A DNA stretch of 41,210 nt from Candidatus Frankia alpina (GCF_902806485.1 NZ_CADCWT010000017.1:1-41210), one strand, 5' to 3'; counted from the first letter of the stretch, positions 24,861 through 36,706 are shown. Numbers and translations are program-made. Notes: generated from the letters alone by a model not told the origin.

Positions 24861-27479
24861 CTACAGGGCCTTGGCGGTCGGCTTGATCGCGGCCGAGACG
24901 ACCAGCCCGGAGCCACCGAGGACGGCGTCGACCAGCACGTCGTCGCCATCGCGGACCTGCCCGGCGAGCAGTTCCCGGGCGAGCTGGTCGCCGATCGCCG
25001 TCTGAACGAGGCGCCGCAGCGGCCGCGCCCCGAACACCGGGTCGTAGCCGACGTCGGACAGCCATGCCTTGGCGGGGTCGGTGACCTCAAGGCCGATCCG
25101 CCGCTCGTGCAGCCGCGCTCGCAGCCGGTCGAGCTGGAGGTCGACGATGCGGGTCAGCTCGTCGCGGCCGAGCTGGTCGAAGACTAGGACGTCATCGAGC
25201 CGGTTGAGGAACTCCGGCTTGAAGGCATCCCGCACCGCGACCATCACGGACTCACGCCGCACCTGCGGGCTCAGGGTGGGATCGGCGATGAACTGCGAGC
25301 CCAGGTTCGAGGTCAGGACGAGGATCGTGTTCCGGAAATCGACCGTGCGTCCCTGGCCGTCGGTCAGCCGCCCGTCGTCGAGGACCTGCAGCAGCACGTC
25401 GAAGACGTCCGGGTGGGCCTTCTCGACCTCGTCGAGCAGGATGACGCTGTAGGGCCGGCGGCGGATCGCCTCGGTGAGCTGGCCGCCGGACTCGAACCCG
25501 ATGTAGCCGGGCGGGGCTCCGATCAGCCGGGCGACCGAGTGCTTCTCGGCGTACTCGCTCATGTCGATACGCACGACCGCCCGCTCGTCGTCGAACAGGA
25601 AGTCGGCCAACGCCTTCGCGAGCTCCGTCTTGCCGACGCCGGTCGGACCGAGGAAGAGGAACGAGCCGGTGGGCCGGTCGGGGTCGGCGATGCCGGCCCG
25701 GGCCCGGCGCACCGCGTCGGACACCGCCCGCACTGCGGTGTCCTGACCGATCACCCGGGCGTGCAGCTCGGACTCCATCCGTAGCAGCTTCGCCGTCTCA
25801 CCTTCGAGCAGCCGGCCGGCCGGGATGCCCGTCCAGGCACCGACGACCTCGGCGACGTCGTCCGGGCCGACCTCCTCGTTGAGCATCGCCCCGCCGGGGG
25901 AGTCCGCGGCGGCCAGCGCGTCGGTGGCGTCGGTCAGCCGCCGCTCCAGCGTCGGGATCGTGCCGTAGCGCAGCTCGCCGGCCTTCGCCAGGTCAAGGTC
26001 GCGCTCGGCCAGCTCCGCGGCGCGGCGCACGTTCTCCAGCTCCTCCTTGATCTTCTGGACCTCGGAGATCGAGTCCTTCTCCCGATGCCAGCGCGCCGTG
26101 AGGCTCGACAGCTCCTCGCGCCGGTCCGCCAGCTCGCGTTGCAACCGTCCGCGCCGCTCCCGGGAGGCCTCGTCGTTCTCCTTCGACAGCGCCAGGTCCT
26201 CGATCTCCAGCCGGCGCACGGCCCGCTCGAGCTCGTCGATCGCGACCGGGCGACTGTCGATCTCCATCCGCAACCGGGACGCGGCCTCGTCCATGAGGTC
26301 GATCGCCTTGTCCGGCAGGAAGCGGGCGGTGACGTAGCGGTCGGACAGGGTCGCCGCGGCGACCAGCGCCGCATCGGTGATGCGCACCCCGTGGTGCACC
26401 TCGTAGCGCTCCTTGAGGCCGCGCAGGATGCCGATGGTGTCCTCGACGGTCGGCTCGCCGACGAGGACCGGCTGGAAGCGCCGCTCCAGCGCCGGGTCCT
26501 TTTCGATCCTGGTGCGGTACTCGTCCAGGGTGGTCGCGCCGATCATGCGCAGCTCACCGCGGGCGAGCATGGGCTTGAGCATGTTGCCCGCGTCCATCGC
26601 GCCCTCGGCGGCGCCGGCGCCGACGACCGTGTGCAGCTCGTCGATGAACGTGATGACCTGCCCCTCGGCTTCGCGGATCTCGTTGAGAACCGAGGTCAGC
26701 CGCTCCTCGAACTCGCCGCGCAGCTTGGAGCCGGCGACCATCGAGCCCAGGTCGAGCGAGACGATCCGCCGGCCGCGCAGTGACTCCGGCACGTCGCCCG
26801 CCACGACCCGCAGGGCGAGACCCTCGACGATCGCGGTCTTGCCGACGCCCGGCTCGCCGATGAGGACCGGGTTGTTCTTGGTTCGCCGGGACAGCACCTG
26901 GATCACCCGGCGGATCTCCGCGTCCCGGCCGATCACCGGGTCGAGCTTGCCCTGCTGGGCCCGCTCGGTGAGGTCGATCGAGTACTTTTCCAGCGCGCGG
27001 TAGGACCCCTCGGGGTCGCGGCTGGTCACCCGCCGGGCGCCGCCGCGGACCTTGTCGAAGGCGCCGCGTAGCGCGTCCGGGCTCGCGCCGGCGGAGGTCA
27101 GGATGCGGCCGGCTTCGCCCCCCTCCTCGGCGAGCGCGACGACGAGGTGCTCGACCGAGGTGTACTCATCGCCCAGCCGGGCGGCCTGCCCCTCGGCGTT
27201 GTTGAGCACGGCGAGGAGCTGGCGGGACAGCTGTGGCGCCGAGACGCTCATCCCGGTGGCTCTGGGCAGCCGGGACACCGCGGCCTCGGCCTTCGTCCGG
27301 ACCGTGTCGACGGAGGTGCCGGCCGAGGACAGCAGCGCCCCACCGACCCCGTCGGGAGCCTCGAGCAGGGCGGTGAGCAGGTGGAGGGGGTCGACGAGCG
27401 GTGACCCGTCGCCGGTGGCTCGACTGATCGCTGCGGAGAGGGCCTCCTGCGATCGGGCGGTGAGGCGTTCAGCGTTCAT
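24861..27479 (-). CDS. clpB: ATP-dependent disaggregase ClpB
   Basis: ClpB (872 aa) is a hexameric AAA+ disaggregase that works with DnaK/DnaJ/GrpE to rescue aggregated proteins. The order is complete: an N-terminal Clp-N domain (about 1-145), the first AAA module with GEPGVGKTA near residue 205 and the Walker B FIDELHT, and the coiled-coil middle domain (about 400-520, many REEL/RREL-type charged heptads). The second AAA module follows with GPTGVGKTE near 610 and the Walker [10 protein letters not shown], then the C-terminal oligomerisation domain. The middle domain distinguishes it from ClpA/ClpC. The ATG at 27479 is the natural start. A TATGCT -10 and a HAIR-like site lie upstream, so it may be transcribed both with hspR and on its own. 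Confidence 0.97.
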   Translation of the reverse strand: MNAERLTARSQEALSAAISRATGDGSPLVDPLHLLTALLEAPDGVGGALLSSAGTSVDTVRTKAEAAVSRLPRATGMSVSAPQLSRQLLAVLNNAEGQAARLGDEYTSVEHLVVALAEEGGEAGRILTSAGASPDALRGAFDKVRGGARRVTSRDPEGSYRALEKYSIDLTERAQQGKLDPVIGRDAEIRRVIQVLSRRTKNNPVLIGEPGVGKTAIVEGLALRVVAGDVPESLRGRRIVSLDLGSMVAGSKLRGEFEERLTSVLNEIREAEGQVITFIDELHTVVGAGAAEGAMDAGNMLKPMLARGELRMIGATTLDEYRTRIEKDPALERRFQPVLVGEPTVEDTIGILRGLKERYEVHHGVRITDAALVAAATLSDRYVTARFLPDKAIDLMDEAASRLRMEIDSRPVAIDELERAVRRLEIEDLALSKENDEASRERRGRLQRELADRREELSSLTARWHREKDSISEVQKIKEELENVRRAAELAERDLDLAKAGELRYGTIPTLERRLTDATDALAAADSPGGAMLNEEVGPDDVAEVVGAWTGIPAGRLLEGETAKLLRMESELHARVIGQDTAVRAVSDAVRRARAGIADPDRPTGSFLFLGPTGVGKTELAKALADFLFDDERAVVRIDMSEYAEKHSVARLIGAPPGYIGFESGGQLTEAIRRRPYSVILLDEVEKAHPDVFDVLLQVLDDGRLTDGQGRTVDFRNTILVLTSNLGSQFIADPTLSPQVRRESVMVAVRDAFKPEFLNRLDDVLVFDQLGRDELTRIVDLQLDRLRARLHERRIGLEVTDPAKAWLSDVGYDPVFGARPLRRLVQTAIGDQLARELLAGQVRDGDDVLVDAVLGGSGLVVSAAIKPTAKAL

Positions 27480-27530
27480 GGCGGATCCCAGTGTGGTCAG
27501 GGGCGTGCAGTGTCATTCCTTGCAACGCTC

Positions 27531-27556
27531 AGCATAGCTGATTCGTTCCCACTCAA
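27531..27556 (-). promoter_or_regulatory. Candidate clpB promoter with a HAIR-like HspR site
   Basis: On the minus strand TTGAGT (27551-27556), 7 nt and AATCAG (27538-27543) resemble the HspR operator CTTGAGT-N7-ACTCAAG, with one perfect half-site and one at 4 of 6. TATGCT (27531-27536) matches the -10 used at dnaK. The -35 is poor. Together they suggest a separate, HspR-controlled clpB promoter. Confidence 0.45.
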
Positions 27557-27600
27557 TCTTGAGGTGAGGTTCGTGTGTTCCGGAAGGGCGAAGGGGGCGG

Positions 27601-28167
27601 TCAGCGGCGGGGAAGCGGCCGCCACACCACGATCGCGCCGCGGTCGACCGGGACGAGGTCACGCCGGTGGCTGGCGTGCGCCTCGGCCACCTGCCGCTCC
27701 GCGTCGCCGCGGGCCCGGGCGAGTTCCTCGGCAAGCTGGCGGACCTGCGCCTGCAGCGCCAGCACCTGAGCGCTGAGGTGCAGGATCTGCCGGATTCCCT
27801 CCAGGTTGACGCCCTCCTCCTGGGACAGGCGCTGGACCTCCCGCAGCAGGGCTACGTCCCGGGCGGAATAGCGCCGCCCCCGGCCCGCGGTACGGCCCGG
27901 GGTGACCAGCCCGAGTCGGTCATAGGACCGCAGGGTCTGCGGGTGCATGCCCGCGAGCTGCGCCGCAATGGAGATGACGTAGACCGGTGCGTCCTCGTCG
28001 TGAGCGGGGCCGGGCAGCGGACCGGTCGGGTAGTACCCCTCCGGCCGGATCGCGGCGGCCGAGGTCAGCGGGTCCGACGGCGACCGTTCCCCCGGCCGTC
28101 GCGCCGGAGCCGTCTGCGTGTGTGGCGCGGCCGGCGGGTCGGACGTGCGATTCGGCCGCGCGGTCAT
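27601..28167 (-). CDS. hspR: MerR-family heat-shock repressor HspR
   Basis: HspR (188 aa) binds HAIR inverted repeats and represses dnaK and clpB; in Streptomyces, DnaK acts as its co-repressor. After a disordered Pro/Ala-rich N-terminus (about 1-58), the MerR helix-turn-helix reads [24 protein letters not shown], then [20 protein letters not shown] coiled-coil dimerisation helix follows ([22 protein letters not shown] and on). The ATG at 28167 overlaps the dnaJ stop as ATGA, so translation is coupled. The N-terminal extension is longer than in the Streptomyces and Mycobacterium proteins. It is the fourth gene of dnaK-grpE-dnaJ-hspR. Confidence 0.95.
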   Translation of the reverse strand: MTARPNRTSDPPAAPHTQTAPARRPGERSPSDPLTSAAAIRPEGYYPTGPLPGPAHDEDAPVYVISIAAQLAGMHPQTLRSYDRLGLVTPGRTAGRGRRYSARDVALLREVQRLSQEEGVNLEGIRQILHLSAQVLALQAQVRQLAEELARARGDAERQVAEAHASHRRDLVPVDRGAIVVWRPLPRR

Positions 28168-29363
28168 CCCGCTGCCTCCATCCGTTCCATCAACGGCGCC
28201 CGTGGGTCTTCGGGATGGGCCTGGGCGAACTCGAGCAACGCCGTGCGTGCGCGCGGCGAGAGATCGGCCGGCTTGGGCACAGTCACCTCCAGCGTCACGA
28301 TGAGATCACCGTTTCCGCCGCCCGCCGTCGGGACACCGCGTCCACGGGCCCGCAGCCGCCGTCCGCTGGACGTGCCGGCCGGCACCTTCACCGTGAGCGG
28401 CGCGCCGTCGAGAGTCGGCACCCGGACCGACGCGCCCAGGGCTGCCTCGGTGATCGTGATGGGGAGCGTGATGATCAGGTTGCTGCCCTCCCGGTCGAAG
28501 ACGGGATGGCGAAGCACATGGACCGTTACCTCAAGGTCACCGGCCGGACCGCCGCGCTCCCCGGGCGTGCCGCGGCCGCGCACCCGCAGTCGCTGCCCGT
28601 CACTGACGCCGGGTGGGATGCGGATGCGCTGCTCGCGTTCGCGGCGACCGGAGCCCCGACAGTCCGGACAGGGGTGATCGATCAGCGTGCCCTTACCCAG
28701 GCAGTCGCGGCAGGGCTCGGACAGCGCGAATCCGCCCTGGGAACGGGAGACAACGCCGAGCCCCCGGCAGGTCGGACAGGTCCGTGAGGATGTCCCCGGC
28801 CGGGCTCCGCTGCCTTCGCAGGTGTTGCAGGTCGCGGCGCCGGGCAGCCGGACCGACGCCTCCAGCCCGGTCAGCGACTTCTCGAACGGGATGGTGACCT
28901 CGGCCTCGATGTCGCCACCCCGGCGGGGTCCGCGACCCGGCGACGACCGCTGAAACATGTCGAAGAAACCGCCGAGACCGCCGCCCGCCCCGCCGAGGAG
29001 ATCCTCGAAGTTGACGTTCGGGCCGCCGCCGTAACCCCCGCCGGGCGCGCCGTAGCCGCCGGGAGCACCGAAGCCCCCGTAACCGCCGGGCCGCCCGCCG
29101 TCGAGGCCGCCCGACCGGCCGCCGGCCGCGAACAGCGCCCGAGCCTCGTCGTACTCCCGCCGACGGCTCTCGTCGGAGAGAACGTCGTAGGCCTCGGACA
29201 CCTCCTTGAACCGGGCCTCGGCCTTGGCGTCGCCCGGGTTCTTGTCCGGATGCAGCTCCCGGGCAAGCTTCCGGTACGCCTTCTTGATGTCGGCCGCCGA
29301 GGCGTCCTTCGGAACGTCGAGAGCGGCGTAATAGTCCTTCTCGACCATGTCGCGAACACTCAC
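28164..29363 (-). CDS. dnaJ: Chaperone co-factor DnaJ
   Basis: DnaJ (399 aa) delivers clients to DnaK and stimulates its ATPase. The J domain (about 10-75) carries the essential HPD in [13 protein letters not shown] Gly/Phe-rich stretch (about 85-140) follows, then four CxxCxGxG zinc motifs ([32 protein letters not shown]; about 175-240) and the two C-terminal beta domains. All zinc cysteines are present. The start is GTG at 29363 after AAAGGAGG with a 6-nt gap; ATG codons further in lack such a site. It is separated from grpE by about 150 bp and overlaps hspR by 4 nt. Confidence 0.97.
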   Translation of the reverse strand: MSVRDMVEKDYYAALDVPKDASAADIKKAYRKLARELHPDKNPGDAKAEARFKEVSEAYDVLSDESRRREYDEARALFAAGGRSGGLDGGRPGGYGGFGAPGGYGAPGGGYGGGPNVNFEDLLGGAGGGLGGFFDMFQRSSPGRGPRRGGDIEAEVTIPFEKSLTGLEASVRLPGAATCNTCEGSGARPGTSSRTCPTCRGLGVVSRSQGGFALSEPCRDCLGKGTLIDHPCPDCRGSGRREREQRIRIPPGVSDGQRLRVRGRGTPGERGGPAGDLEVTVHVLRHPVFDREGSNLIITLPITITEAALGASVRVPTLDGAPLTVKVPAGTSSGRRLRARGRGVPTAGGGNGDLIVTLEVTVPKPADLSPRARTALLEFAQAHPEDPRAPLMERMEAAG

Positions 29364-29515
29364 GGCGCCCCTCCTTTCCTCATCGTGTCGTCCCGCACGG
29401 GCTGTCCGCCCGGGCGGGACGGCCGGCCACGTCCGTCAGGTCGCGGCTCGCGTGGCGAACCGGCCGGTGCCGCCGCGGCACGGGCGGTCGGGCGGGCCGG
29501 ACCCGGCTGCCACCC

Positions 29516-30294
29516 TCAGTCGGCGCTGACAGTGGGCCCGCCGTGATCAGGGCGGGGGATGCTGCCGGTGTCGTCCGGGAGCGGACTCGGCCGCTCCGCC
29601 GGCTCGTCCGGTCGCCCGGATCCGCGGGGCGCTGCCTGGTCGGCTCGCGGCTCGGCTTCGGCTGGTGCCGCCACCTCGCCCGTGGGCTCCGCGACCGCCA
29701 CCTGTGCGGGGCGCAGGACCCGACCCGCGTGCGAATAGCCGGCCCGGAAGACGTCCACACAGGTCGGGCCGGTCACGTCGGCCCGGTAGGAGTGCATGAG
29801 CGCCTCATGGACGGACGGGTCGAACTCGTCGCCTGGCGAACCGTAGCGCTCGAGCCCGGCGGCCTCCAACGTCGCCTCGATGGCCTCGGCGATGGCCTTG
29901 AACGGCCCTTCGAGATCCCCGTGGTCACGGGCACGACCGATGTCGTCGAGGGCTGGCAGCAGGCTGGCGAGCAGCTTGGCGGTCGCCTGCTCGCCGCTCT
30001 GCTGGCGGTCCCGCTCGACCCGCCGGCGGTAGTTGTCGAACTCCGCCTTCAGCCGCTGCAGGTCCGCCGTGCGTTCGGCGATCTGGTGCTGCAGGGAGGC
30101 GACGAGCTCACCGTCGACCTCCTGGACGGGAGCACCGGTGGGAGCGGCGCCCGCCGGTGCGTCGGGCACGGCGGCGGCATCCGCCCGCACCTCGCCGCTC
30201 TCCGGGTCGATCCGTCGCCGATCGCGCACGACCACGCGAGGCTCCTCCCCGTCGTCCCTGCCTGCACCCCACCAGTCGCTGGACTGACCGGAGG

Positions 30295-30298
<4 letters not shown>
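29516..30298 (-). CDS. grpE: Nucleotide exchange factor GrpE
   Basis: GrpE (260 aa) releases ADP from DnaK to reset the chaperone cycle. The long N-terminal helix that forms the dimer coiled coil (about 65-105: [25 protein letters not shown]) and the core beta domain with [11 protein letters not shown] and [20 protein letters not shown] are clear. Both ends are acidic, Pro/Ala-rich and disordered, and the C-terminal tail of about 60 residues after VAV is longer than in most GrpE proteins. The start is GTG at 30298, whose GTGA overlaps the dnaK stop by 4 nt, so the two are translationally coupled. Confidence 0.96.
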
Positions 30299-32124
<1,826 letters not shown>

Positions 32125-32273
32125 GTCTGTGTGCCTCTCGATCCATTCGATCCATGTCGGCGCCGCGAACGCTGCATGCGAGCCGACCTCGTGGGGTGAA
32201 ACCTCTCGGTGGACCGGCTCTCCGAGGGTCACCCGGAGAGTGCGGTCCTGCTAACGCTAGGGCGCATCAGGAG

Positions 32274-32294
32274 GTTGAGCCTGCATGACTCATG
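32274..32294. promoter_or_regulatory. HAIR operator 1 (HspR site), downstream of the dnaK promoter
   Basis: GTTGAGC-N7-ACTCATG matches the HspR consensus CTTGAGT-N7-ACTCAAG at most half-site bases, with the exact 7-bp spacer. It lies just downstream of the predicted dnaK transcription start. Confidence 0.7.
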
Positions 32295-32306
32295 ATGACG
32301 GCTCCT

Positions 32307-32335
32307 AGCATAACCCGGCAGAGATGAGTCATCAA
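32307..32335 (-). promoter_or_regulatory. dnaK promoter (-35 TTGATG, 17 bp, -10 TATGCT)
   Basis: On the minus strand TTGATG (32330-32335) and TATGCT (32307-32312) are separated by exactly 17 bp, a good housekeeping-sigma promoter. The -35 hexamer lies inside HAIR operator 2, so bound HspR would block RNA polymerase directly. Confidence 0.75.
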
Positions 32336-32343
32336 CACTCAAC
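32323..32343. promoter_or_regulatory. HAIR operator 2 (HspR site), overlapping the dnaK -35
   Basis: GATGAGT-N7-ACTCAAC matches the HspR consensus CTTGAGT-N7-ACTCAAG with one perfect core half-site and the exact 7-bp spacer. It covers the dnaK -35. Confidence 0.72.
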
Positions 32344-32529
32344 TCTGCGATCCCCGGTGGGATTCCCGCTCGAGGCGATCGACGGGGAACGCCGACCGGT
32401 GGCGGGGCGGATCGCGTGACGGGGCGGATCGCGTGGCAGAGCCTTCGGCGCTGCAAGGACCGCGGGCATGCCGCACACCCGACCCCGCGCGGGGTCGGGT
32501 GTGGAAGTCGTTGCGGGGTGGTGCCCCGG

Positions 32530-33780
32530 TCAGGAGCCGGCGGGCGGCTGCGGCTGCGGCTTCGATTCGCCGGACGGGGAACCGTCGGGCGGGTCGCCTG
32601 CGCTGCCCGCGGCGCCGGTCCGAGGTGGCGGGGGGGGCTCCCTCGGCGGGCGCACGGCGGCCAGGATGCGGCCCCGGCGGGCGCCGGGGCGTGGCCGCGG
32701 GCCCCCGCTGCGCGACGCAGCCAGGCCGATCGAGGTCACCGGGCCGCCGGCGGCATCGGGCGGGCCGTCCGCGTCGAGGTCGGCCGTCGCGGCGAGGGCC
32801 TCGCGGCCCGGCACGGTCAGCGGCATCCCGGTCCGCTCGCCGGCGTCGGCCTGCCGGCCCAGGTCGGCCTCGATCTGGGCGAGCCGGTCGAGCATGTCGC
32901 TGGCGTCGCCGTCGCGCTCGCGGATGGTGCGCAGCGCGTCCATCAGGATCAACCACTGGTCACGGTCAACGGTGACCTGGTCGGCCAGCCGGTTGGCCGA
33001 GAAGGCCGGGAACAGCCGTTCCGCCGCGGCGACGATCTGCCGAACCTCGCCCGGGTTGAGGCGGCCGGGCTTCTTGCGGATGTAGTTGGCGGCGTCCTTG
33101 ATGCTGATGATCGTCACACCGTCGAGGGCGCCGTCGCTCCACAGCACGTCGGCCTCGACCATCACCAGGATCGGGTTGACCGGGATCTTGAGCATCGGCA
33201 GCGCGGCCCGGACCTGGCTGCGGACCTCGCTTCCCAGCCAGGAGGCCCGGTCGATCACCGGCTTGAGCGACTCGTCGTCGCAGATCGCCCCGCCTTTGGT
33301 GTAGCGCACGGTCCCCTTGCTGCTGTCGCTGCCGATCACCATCACCCCGCCCGGACCGATCGCGAGGTGGCCGATGGTCGCCTCGGAGTACGGCACGGCC
33401 CGGTCGTGGAGGATGATGTAGCCCTGCCGGCGCAGCCGGGCGATGGCCCGGGCGGTCCTGCGCTCGGCCTCGGCGCCCTCCCGCAGCAACTCGATGTCCG
33501 GCGCGGTGCCGTACGCGGCGATGATGATGCCGGCCGGCCAGGCCAGGAAGACCAGGAAGAACACGGCGATCGCGATGCCCGGCTGCCCGACCCCGAAGCC
33601 GATGACCAGAGCGAGGACGAGGCCGAGCACCGCCGCCCGCACCGCGATGCGGGGGACCTGCCGCGCCAGCCGGTCCCGCCGGACCAGTGCCTGGTTCTCC
33701 CTGGCCCGCTGGTACTCCGTCTGCAGGGACTGCCCGGGACGGCCGACTCGGGTCATCGTCGGCCTGGTGATCGTTGCCAT
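32530..33780 (-). CDS. Membrane protein with a NERD (nuclease-related) domain
   Basis: This 416-residue protein has a polar N-terminus with a charged helix (RARENQALVRRDRLARQ), two adjacent transmembrane segments (about residues 48-90, VLGLVLALVIGFGVG and GIAIAVFFLVFLAWPAGIIIAAY), then a NERD domain (about 105-250, PF08378). Typical features are EGAEAERRTARAIARL, YIILHDRAVPYSEATIGHLAIGPGG (in parts), VMVIGSD and SSKGTVRYTKGG. A helical region (about 250-310) and a long Pro/Gly/Arg-rich disordered tail follow. The usual Q.K-type nuclease residues are not evident, so catalysis is doubtful. Start choice: ATG at 33780 after GGTGGG; ATG at 33792 is the alternative. Function unknown. Confidence 0.75.
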   Translation of the reverse strand: MATITRPTMTRVGRPGQSLQTEYQRARENQALVRRDRLARQVPRIAVRAAVLGLVLALVIGFGVGQPGIAIAVFFLVFLAWPAGIIIAAYGTAPDIELLREGAEAERRTARAIARLRRQGYIILHDRAVPYSEATIGHLAIGPGGVMVIGSDSSKGTVRYTKGGAICDDESLKPVIDRASWLGSEVRSQVRAALPMLKIPVNPILVMVEADVLWSDGALDGVTIISIKDAANYIRKKPGRLNPGEVRQIVAAAERLFPAFSANRLADQVTVDRDQWLILMDALRTIRERDGDASDMLDRLAQIEADLGRQADAGERTGMPLTVPGREALAATADLDADGPPDAAGGPVTSIGLAASRSGGPRPRPGARRGRILAAVRPPREPPPPPRTGAAGSAGDPPDGSPSGESKPQPQPPAGS

Positions 33781-33792
33781 CGTGCCCACCAT

Positions 33793-34432
33793 GGTTCGCA
33801 GGGGTCGTCAACGTCGGTAGGGGCCCGTCCGTCGCGAACGCCGGGCATCGTCGCGACAGCGCTGGCACCAGGCCCACACATGCCTCGGCGAAGCTTGCAC
33901 CGCGGGGCACACGATCGCCCGGTCACCGTGGGCGAAAGGTCGTCCCTATGGTGCGTCGAAGGTCCTTGTAGCACAAGGGTTGACATCATCGACTTCGGTG
34001 TCCTCGCGGCGTGGACGAGGTCGAGACAGGGGCGGGACGGTGCTGGTGCCACGACCGCCGCCGGCCGCCCGCCGAGGCCGGCGCGGTACGCGGGTGCGTG
34101 ACGGTGCGGTAGTCGTGGCGGTGCGAGACGTTGCGCGTCGGTTGAGCATCTGCCACTGAAAGTAGCAGTCCAGCGCACTCGGCGCGGGCGATCGGACCTT
34201 CGGACCCCCTATCTCGGGCCGCTCGGACCACGTCGTGGCAGGGTCGGTGGTAGGCGGGCTCGCCGCCGGCTACGAAGTCACCGCTGTCCACATCGGGATC
34301 TGCGCGAACGACCTCGGCCGGCGGATGGGATAGGGCTCGTCGAACGGGTGGCACGGCTCATTCGTCCCGTTTTGTTACTGGCCGGTACGAGTAAGCTCAC
34401 CCGCGACGGTGGGTGCCCAGATGGAGGATGCT
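33793..34432. other. Intergenic region between the NERD and Fe-S oxidoreductase genes
   Basis: About 640 bp with no supported gene, shared by two diverging genes. A perfect CCTTGT-AGC-ACAAGG dyad lies at 33964-33978, roughly 180 bp upstream of the NERD gene. A TTACT-N10-AGTAA dyad at 34375-34394 lies about 40 bp upstream of the oxidoreductase start. A possible leaderless or AT-rich promoter cannot be fixed. The segment 34100-34330 shows nothing I can name. Confidence 0.4.
34375..34394. promoter_or_regulatory. TTACT-N10-AGTAA dyad upstream of the Fe-S oxidoreductase gene
   Basis: TTACT (34375-34379) and AGTAA (34390-34394) are exact inverted copies with a 10-bp GC-rich spacer, ending 38 bp before the GTG start. 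Its shape fits a TetR/GntR-type operator; the regulator is unknown. Confidence 0.4.
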
Positions 34433-36640
34433 GTGAGAATTGCGATCGGTGGAGCGATCACGCTGATCGCTCTCGCGGTTGCCGGCCGCCGAGTGTTCTG
34501 GTTGTTCCGGCTGATCAGGTCGGGCCAACCGGTGCAGGGCCGGCTGGATGACCTGCCGAAGCGCATCTGGACCGAGATCAGCGAGGTCGGCGGTCAGCGG
34601 AAGCTGTTGAAGTGGTCGGTCCCGGGGATCGCGCACTTGTTCACCTTCTGGGGCTTCACGATCCTGCTGCTGACCGTCATCGAGGCCTACGGCGGTCTGT
34701 TCGGCGATGACTTCCACATCCCCTGGTTCGGTCACTGGGCGGCCATCGGCTTCCTGGAGGACTTCTTCTCCGTCGCGGTGCTCGCCGGACTGGCCGCCTT
34801 CACGATCATCCGGATCAAGAACGCCCCCGCCCGGCTGGAGCGCAAGTCGCGCTTCTACGGCTCGCACACCGGGCCGGCGTGGGTCATCCTCAGCCTGATC
34901 ACGGCCGTCGTCGTGACTCTGCTGATCTACCGTGGCGCGCAGTACAACACCGGGAACCTGCCGCAGGGCCAGACCAAGTGGGCCTTCGCCTCCTACGTCG
35001 TCAGCCGGATCTTCTCGGGTCTGTCGCACGGCGTGAACGAGGACATCGAGACGGCCTTCCTGTTGCTCAACATCGCGGTCATCATGGGTTTCTCCGTACT
35101 GGTGGTGTACTCCAAGCACCTGCACATCGGTCTGGCGCCGATCAACGTCGTGCTCAAGCGTGAGCCTGTCGCCCTCGGCCCGCTCGGCAGCACTCCCGAC
35201 ATCGAGAAGCTGATGGAGGAGGACGAGCCGCTCGTCGGCGTCGGCAAGGTCGAGGACTTCACCTGGAAGGCGATGCTCGACTTCGCCACCTGCACCGAGT
35301 GCGGGCGCTGCCAGAGCCAGTGCCCCGCATGGAACACCGGCAAGCCGCTGTCGCCGAAGCTGTTGATCATGGACCTGCGTGACCACCTGTTCGCCAAGGC
35401 CCCCTACCTGCTGTCCACCAAGGGCGAGACCGAGGGTGAGGCGGCGCCGGCGGCGGTCACCGGGGTCGAGCAGGACGCGCACGCCCACGCTCACCACGGT
35501 GTGCCCGAGTCCGGCTTCGGCCGGGTGCCCGAGCCCGGCCAGCCGCAGGTGGACCGGCCGCTGGTCGGGACCGCCGAGGAGGGCGGGGTCATCGACCCCG
35601 ACGTGCTGTGGTCGTGCACGAACTGCGGTGCCTGCGTCGAGCAGTGCCCGGTGGACATCGAGCACGTCGACCACATCGTCGACATGCGCCGCTACCAGGT
35701 GATGATCGAGTCGGCGTTCCCGTCCGAGGCCGGGGTCATGCTGCGCAACCTGGAGAACAACGGCAACCCCTGGGGCGTGTCGCAGCGGACCCGCACCGAG
35801 TGGACCGAAGGCCTGCCCTTCGAGGTGCGGATCATCGACGACGGCGAGCGGATTCCCGACGACGTCGAGTACCTGTACTGGGTCGGCTGCGCCGGGGCCA
35901 TCGAGGACCGGGCGAAGAAGGTCGCGCGTGCCTTCGCCGAGCTGCTCCACACCGCCGGCGTCGAGTTCGCCATTCTCGGCACCAACGAGTCCTGCACCGG
36001 TGACCCGGCCCGCCGGCTCGGCAACGAGTACCTCTACCAGGAGATGGCCAAGGCGAACATCGAGCTGCTGAACTCCGCGGGCGTCAAGAAGATCGTCGCG
36101 ACCTGCCCGCACTGCTTCAACAGCCTCGCCCGGGAGTACTCCTCGCTCGGCGGCGAGTACGAGGTCGTCCACCACACCCAGCTGCTCGGCAAGCTCGTCG
36201 AGGAGCGCAAGCTGGTGCCGATCACCCCGATCGACTCGTCGGTCACCTACCACGACCCGTGCTTCCTCGGCCGGCACAACAAGGTCTACACCCCGCCGCG
36301 GGAGATCCTGGCGGCCATCCCCGGCATCCGAGGCCAGGAGATGCACCGCTGCAAGGAACGCGGATTCTGCTGCGGCGCCGGCGGCGCGCGGATGTGGATG
36401 GAGGAGAAGATCGGCAAGCGGGTCAACGTCGACCGGGTGGAGGAGGCCCTCGGCCTCGACCCGGACGTCGTGTCCACCGCCTGCCCGTTCTGCATCGTGA
36501 TGCTGACCGACGCCGTGACGGAGAAGAAGCTCTCCGGTGAGGCGAAGGAGAGCGTCGAGGTGCTCGACGTCTCGCAGCTGCTGGCCCGCTCGCTGGTGCC
36601 GGCGACGCCGGCGGCAACCCCCGTCGAGCCCGTCGGCTGA
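34433..36640 (+). CDS. Membrane-bound heterodisulfide-reductase-like Fe-S oxidoreductase
   Basis: This 735-residue protein fuses an N-terminal membrane region to a cytosolic Fe-S unit. About five hydrophobic helices (residues ~5-240, with VPGIAHLFTFWGFTILLLTVIEAY and VILSLITAVVVTLLIY) resemble the cytochrome-b-like NarI/HdrE part. Two 4Fe-4S ferredoxin motifs follow: CTECGRCQSQCP at about 287 and CTNCGACVEQCP at about 395. Two cysteine-rich CCG domains end the protein (WVGCAGAIED, CTGDPARR, CPHCFNSL, DPCFLGRHN, CCGAGGARMW). Such proteins occur throughout actinobacteria and are often tied to fatty-acid beta-oxidation as electron-transfer partners. The GTG at 34433 is chosen because GGAGG lies 5 nt upstream; a GTG at 34409 and an ATG at 34421 are alternatives. 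A strong terminator follows. Confidence 0.92.
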   Translation: MRIAIGGAITLIALAVAGRRVFWLFRLIRSGQPVQGRLDDLPKRIWTEISEVGGQRKLLKWSVPGIAHLFTFWGFTILLLTVIEAYGGLFGDDFHIPWFGHWAAIGFLEDFFSVAVLAGLAAFTIIRIKNAPARLERKSRFYGSHTGPAWVILSLITAVVVTLLIYRGAQYNTGNLPQGQTKWAFASYVVSRIFSGLSHGVNEDIETAFLLLNIAVIMGFSVLVVYSKHLHIGLAPINVVLKREPVALGPLGSTPDIEKLMEEDEPLVGVGKVEDFTWKAMLDFATCTECGRCQSQCPAWNTGKPLSPKLLIMDLRDHLFAKAPYLLSTKGETEGEAAPAAVTGVEQDAHAHAHHGVPESGFGRVPEPGQPQVDRPLVGTAEEGGVIDPDVLWSCTNCGACVEQCPVDIEHVDHIVDMRRYQVMIESAFPSEAGVMLRNLENNGNPWGVSQRTRTEWTEGLPFEVRIIDDGERIPDDVEYLYWVGCAGAIEDRAKKVARAFAELLHTAGVEFAILGTNESCTGDPARRLGNEYLYQEMAKANIELLNSAGVKKIVATCPHCFNSLAREYSSLGGEYEVVHHTQLLGKLVEERKLVPITPIDSSVTYHDPCFLGRHNKVYTPPREILAAIPGIRGQEMHRCKERGFCCGAGGARMWMEEKIGKRVNVDRVEEALGLDPDVVSTACPFCIVMLTDAVTEKKLSGEAKESVEVLDVSQLLARSLVPATPAATPVEPVG

Positions 36641-36669
36641 CCGGCGGCCAACCCCGCCAACCCCGCCGC

Positions 36670-36706
36670 GAACCGGGGCCCTCGCCACCCGCGAGGGTCC
36701 CGGTTC
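36670..36706 (+). terminator. Strong hairpin terminator after the Fe-S oxidoreductase gene
   Basis: GAACCGGG and CCCTCGC (36670-36685) pair with GCGAGGG and CCCGGTTC (36691-36706) around CACCC, with one G/T pair in the middle, giving a 16-bp stem. It begins 30 bp past the stop. The fold is near-symmetric, so it could act in both directions. Confidence 0.8.
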
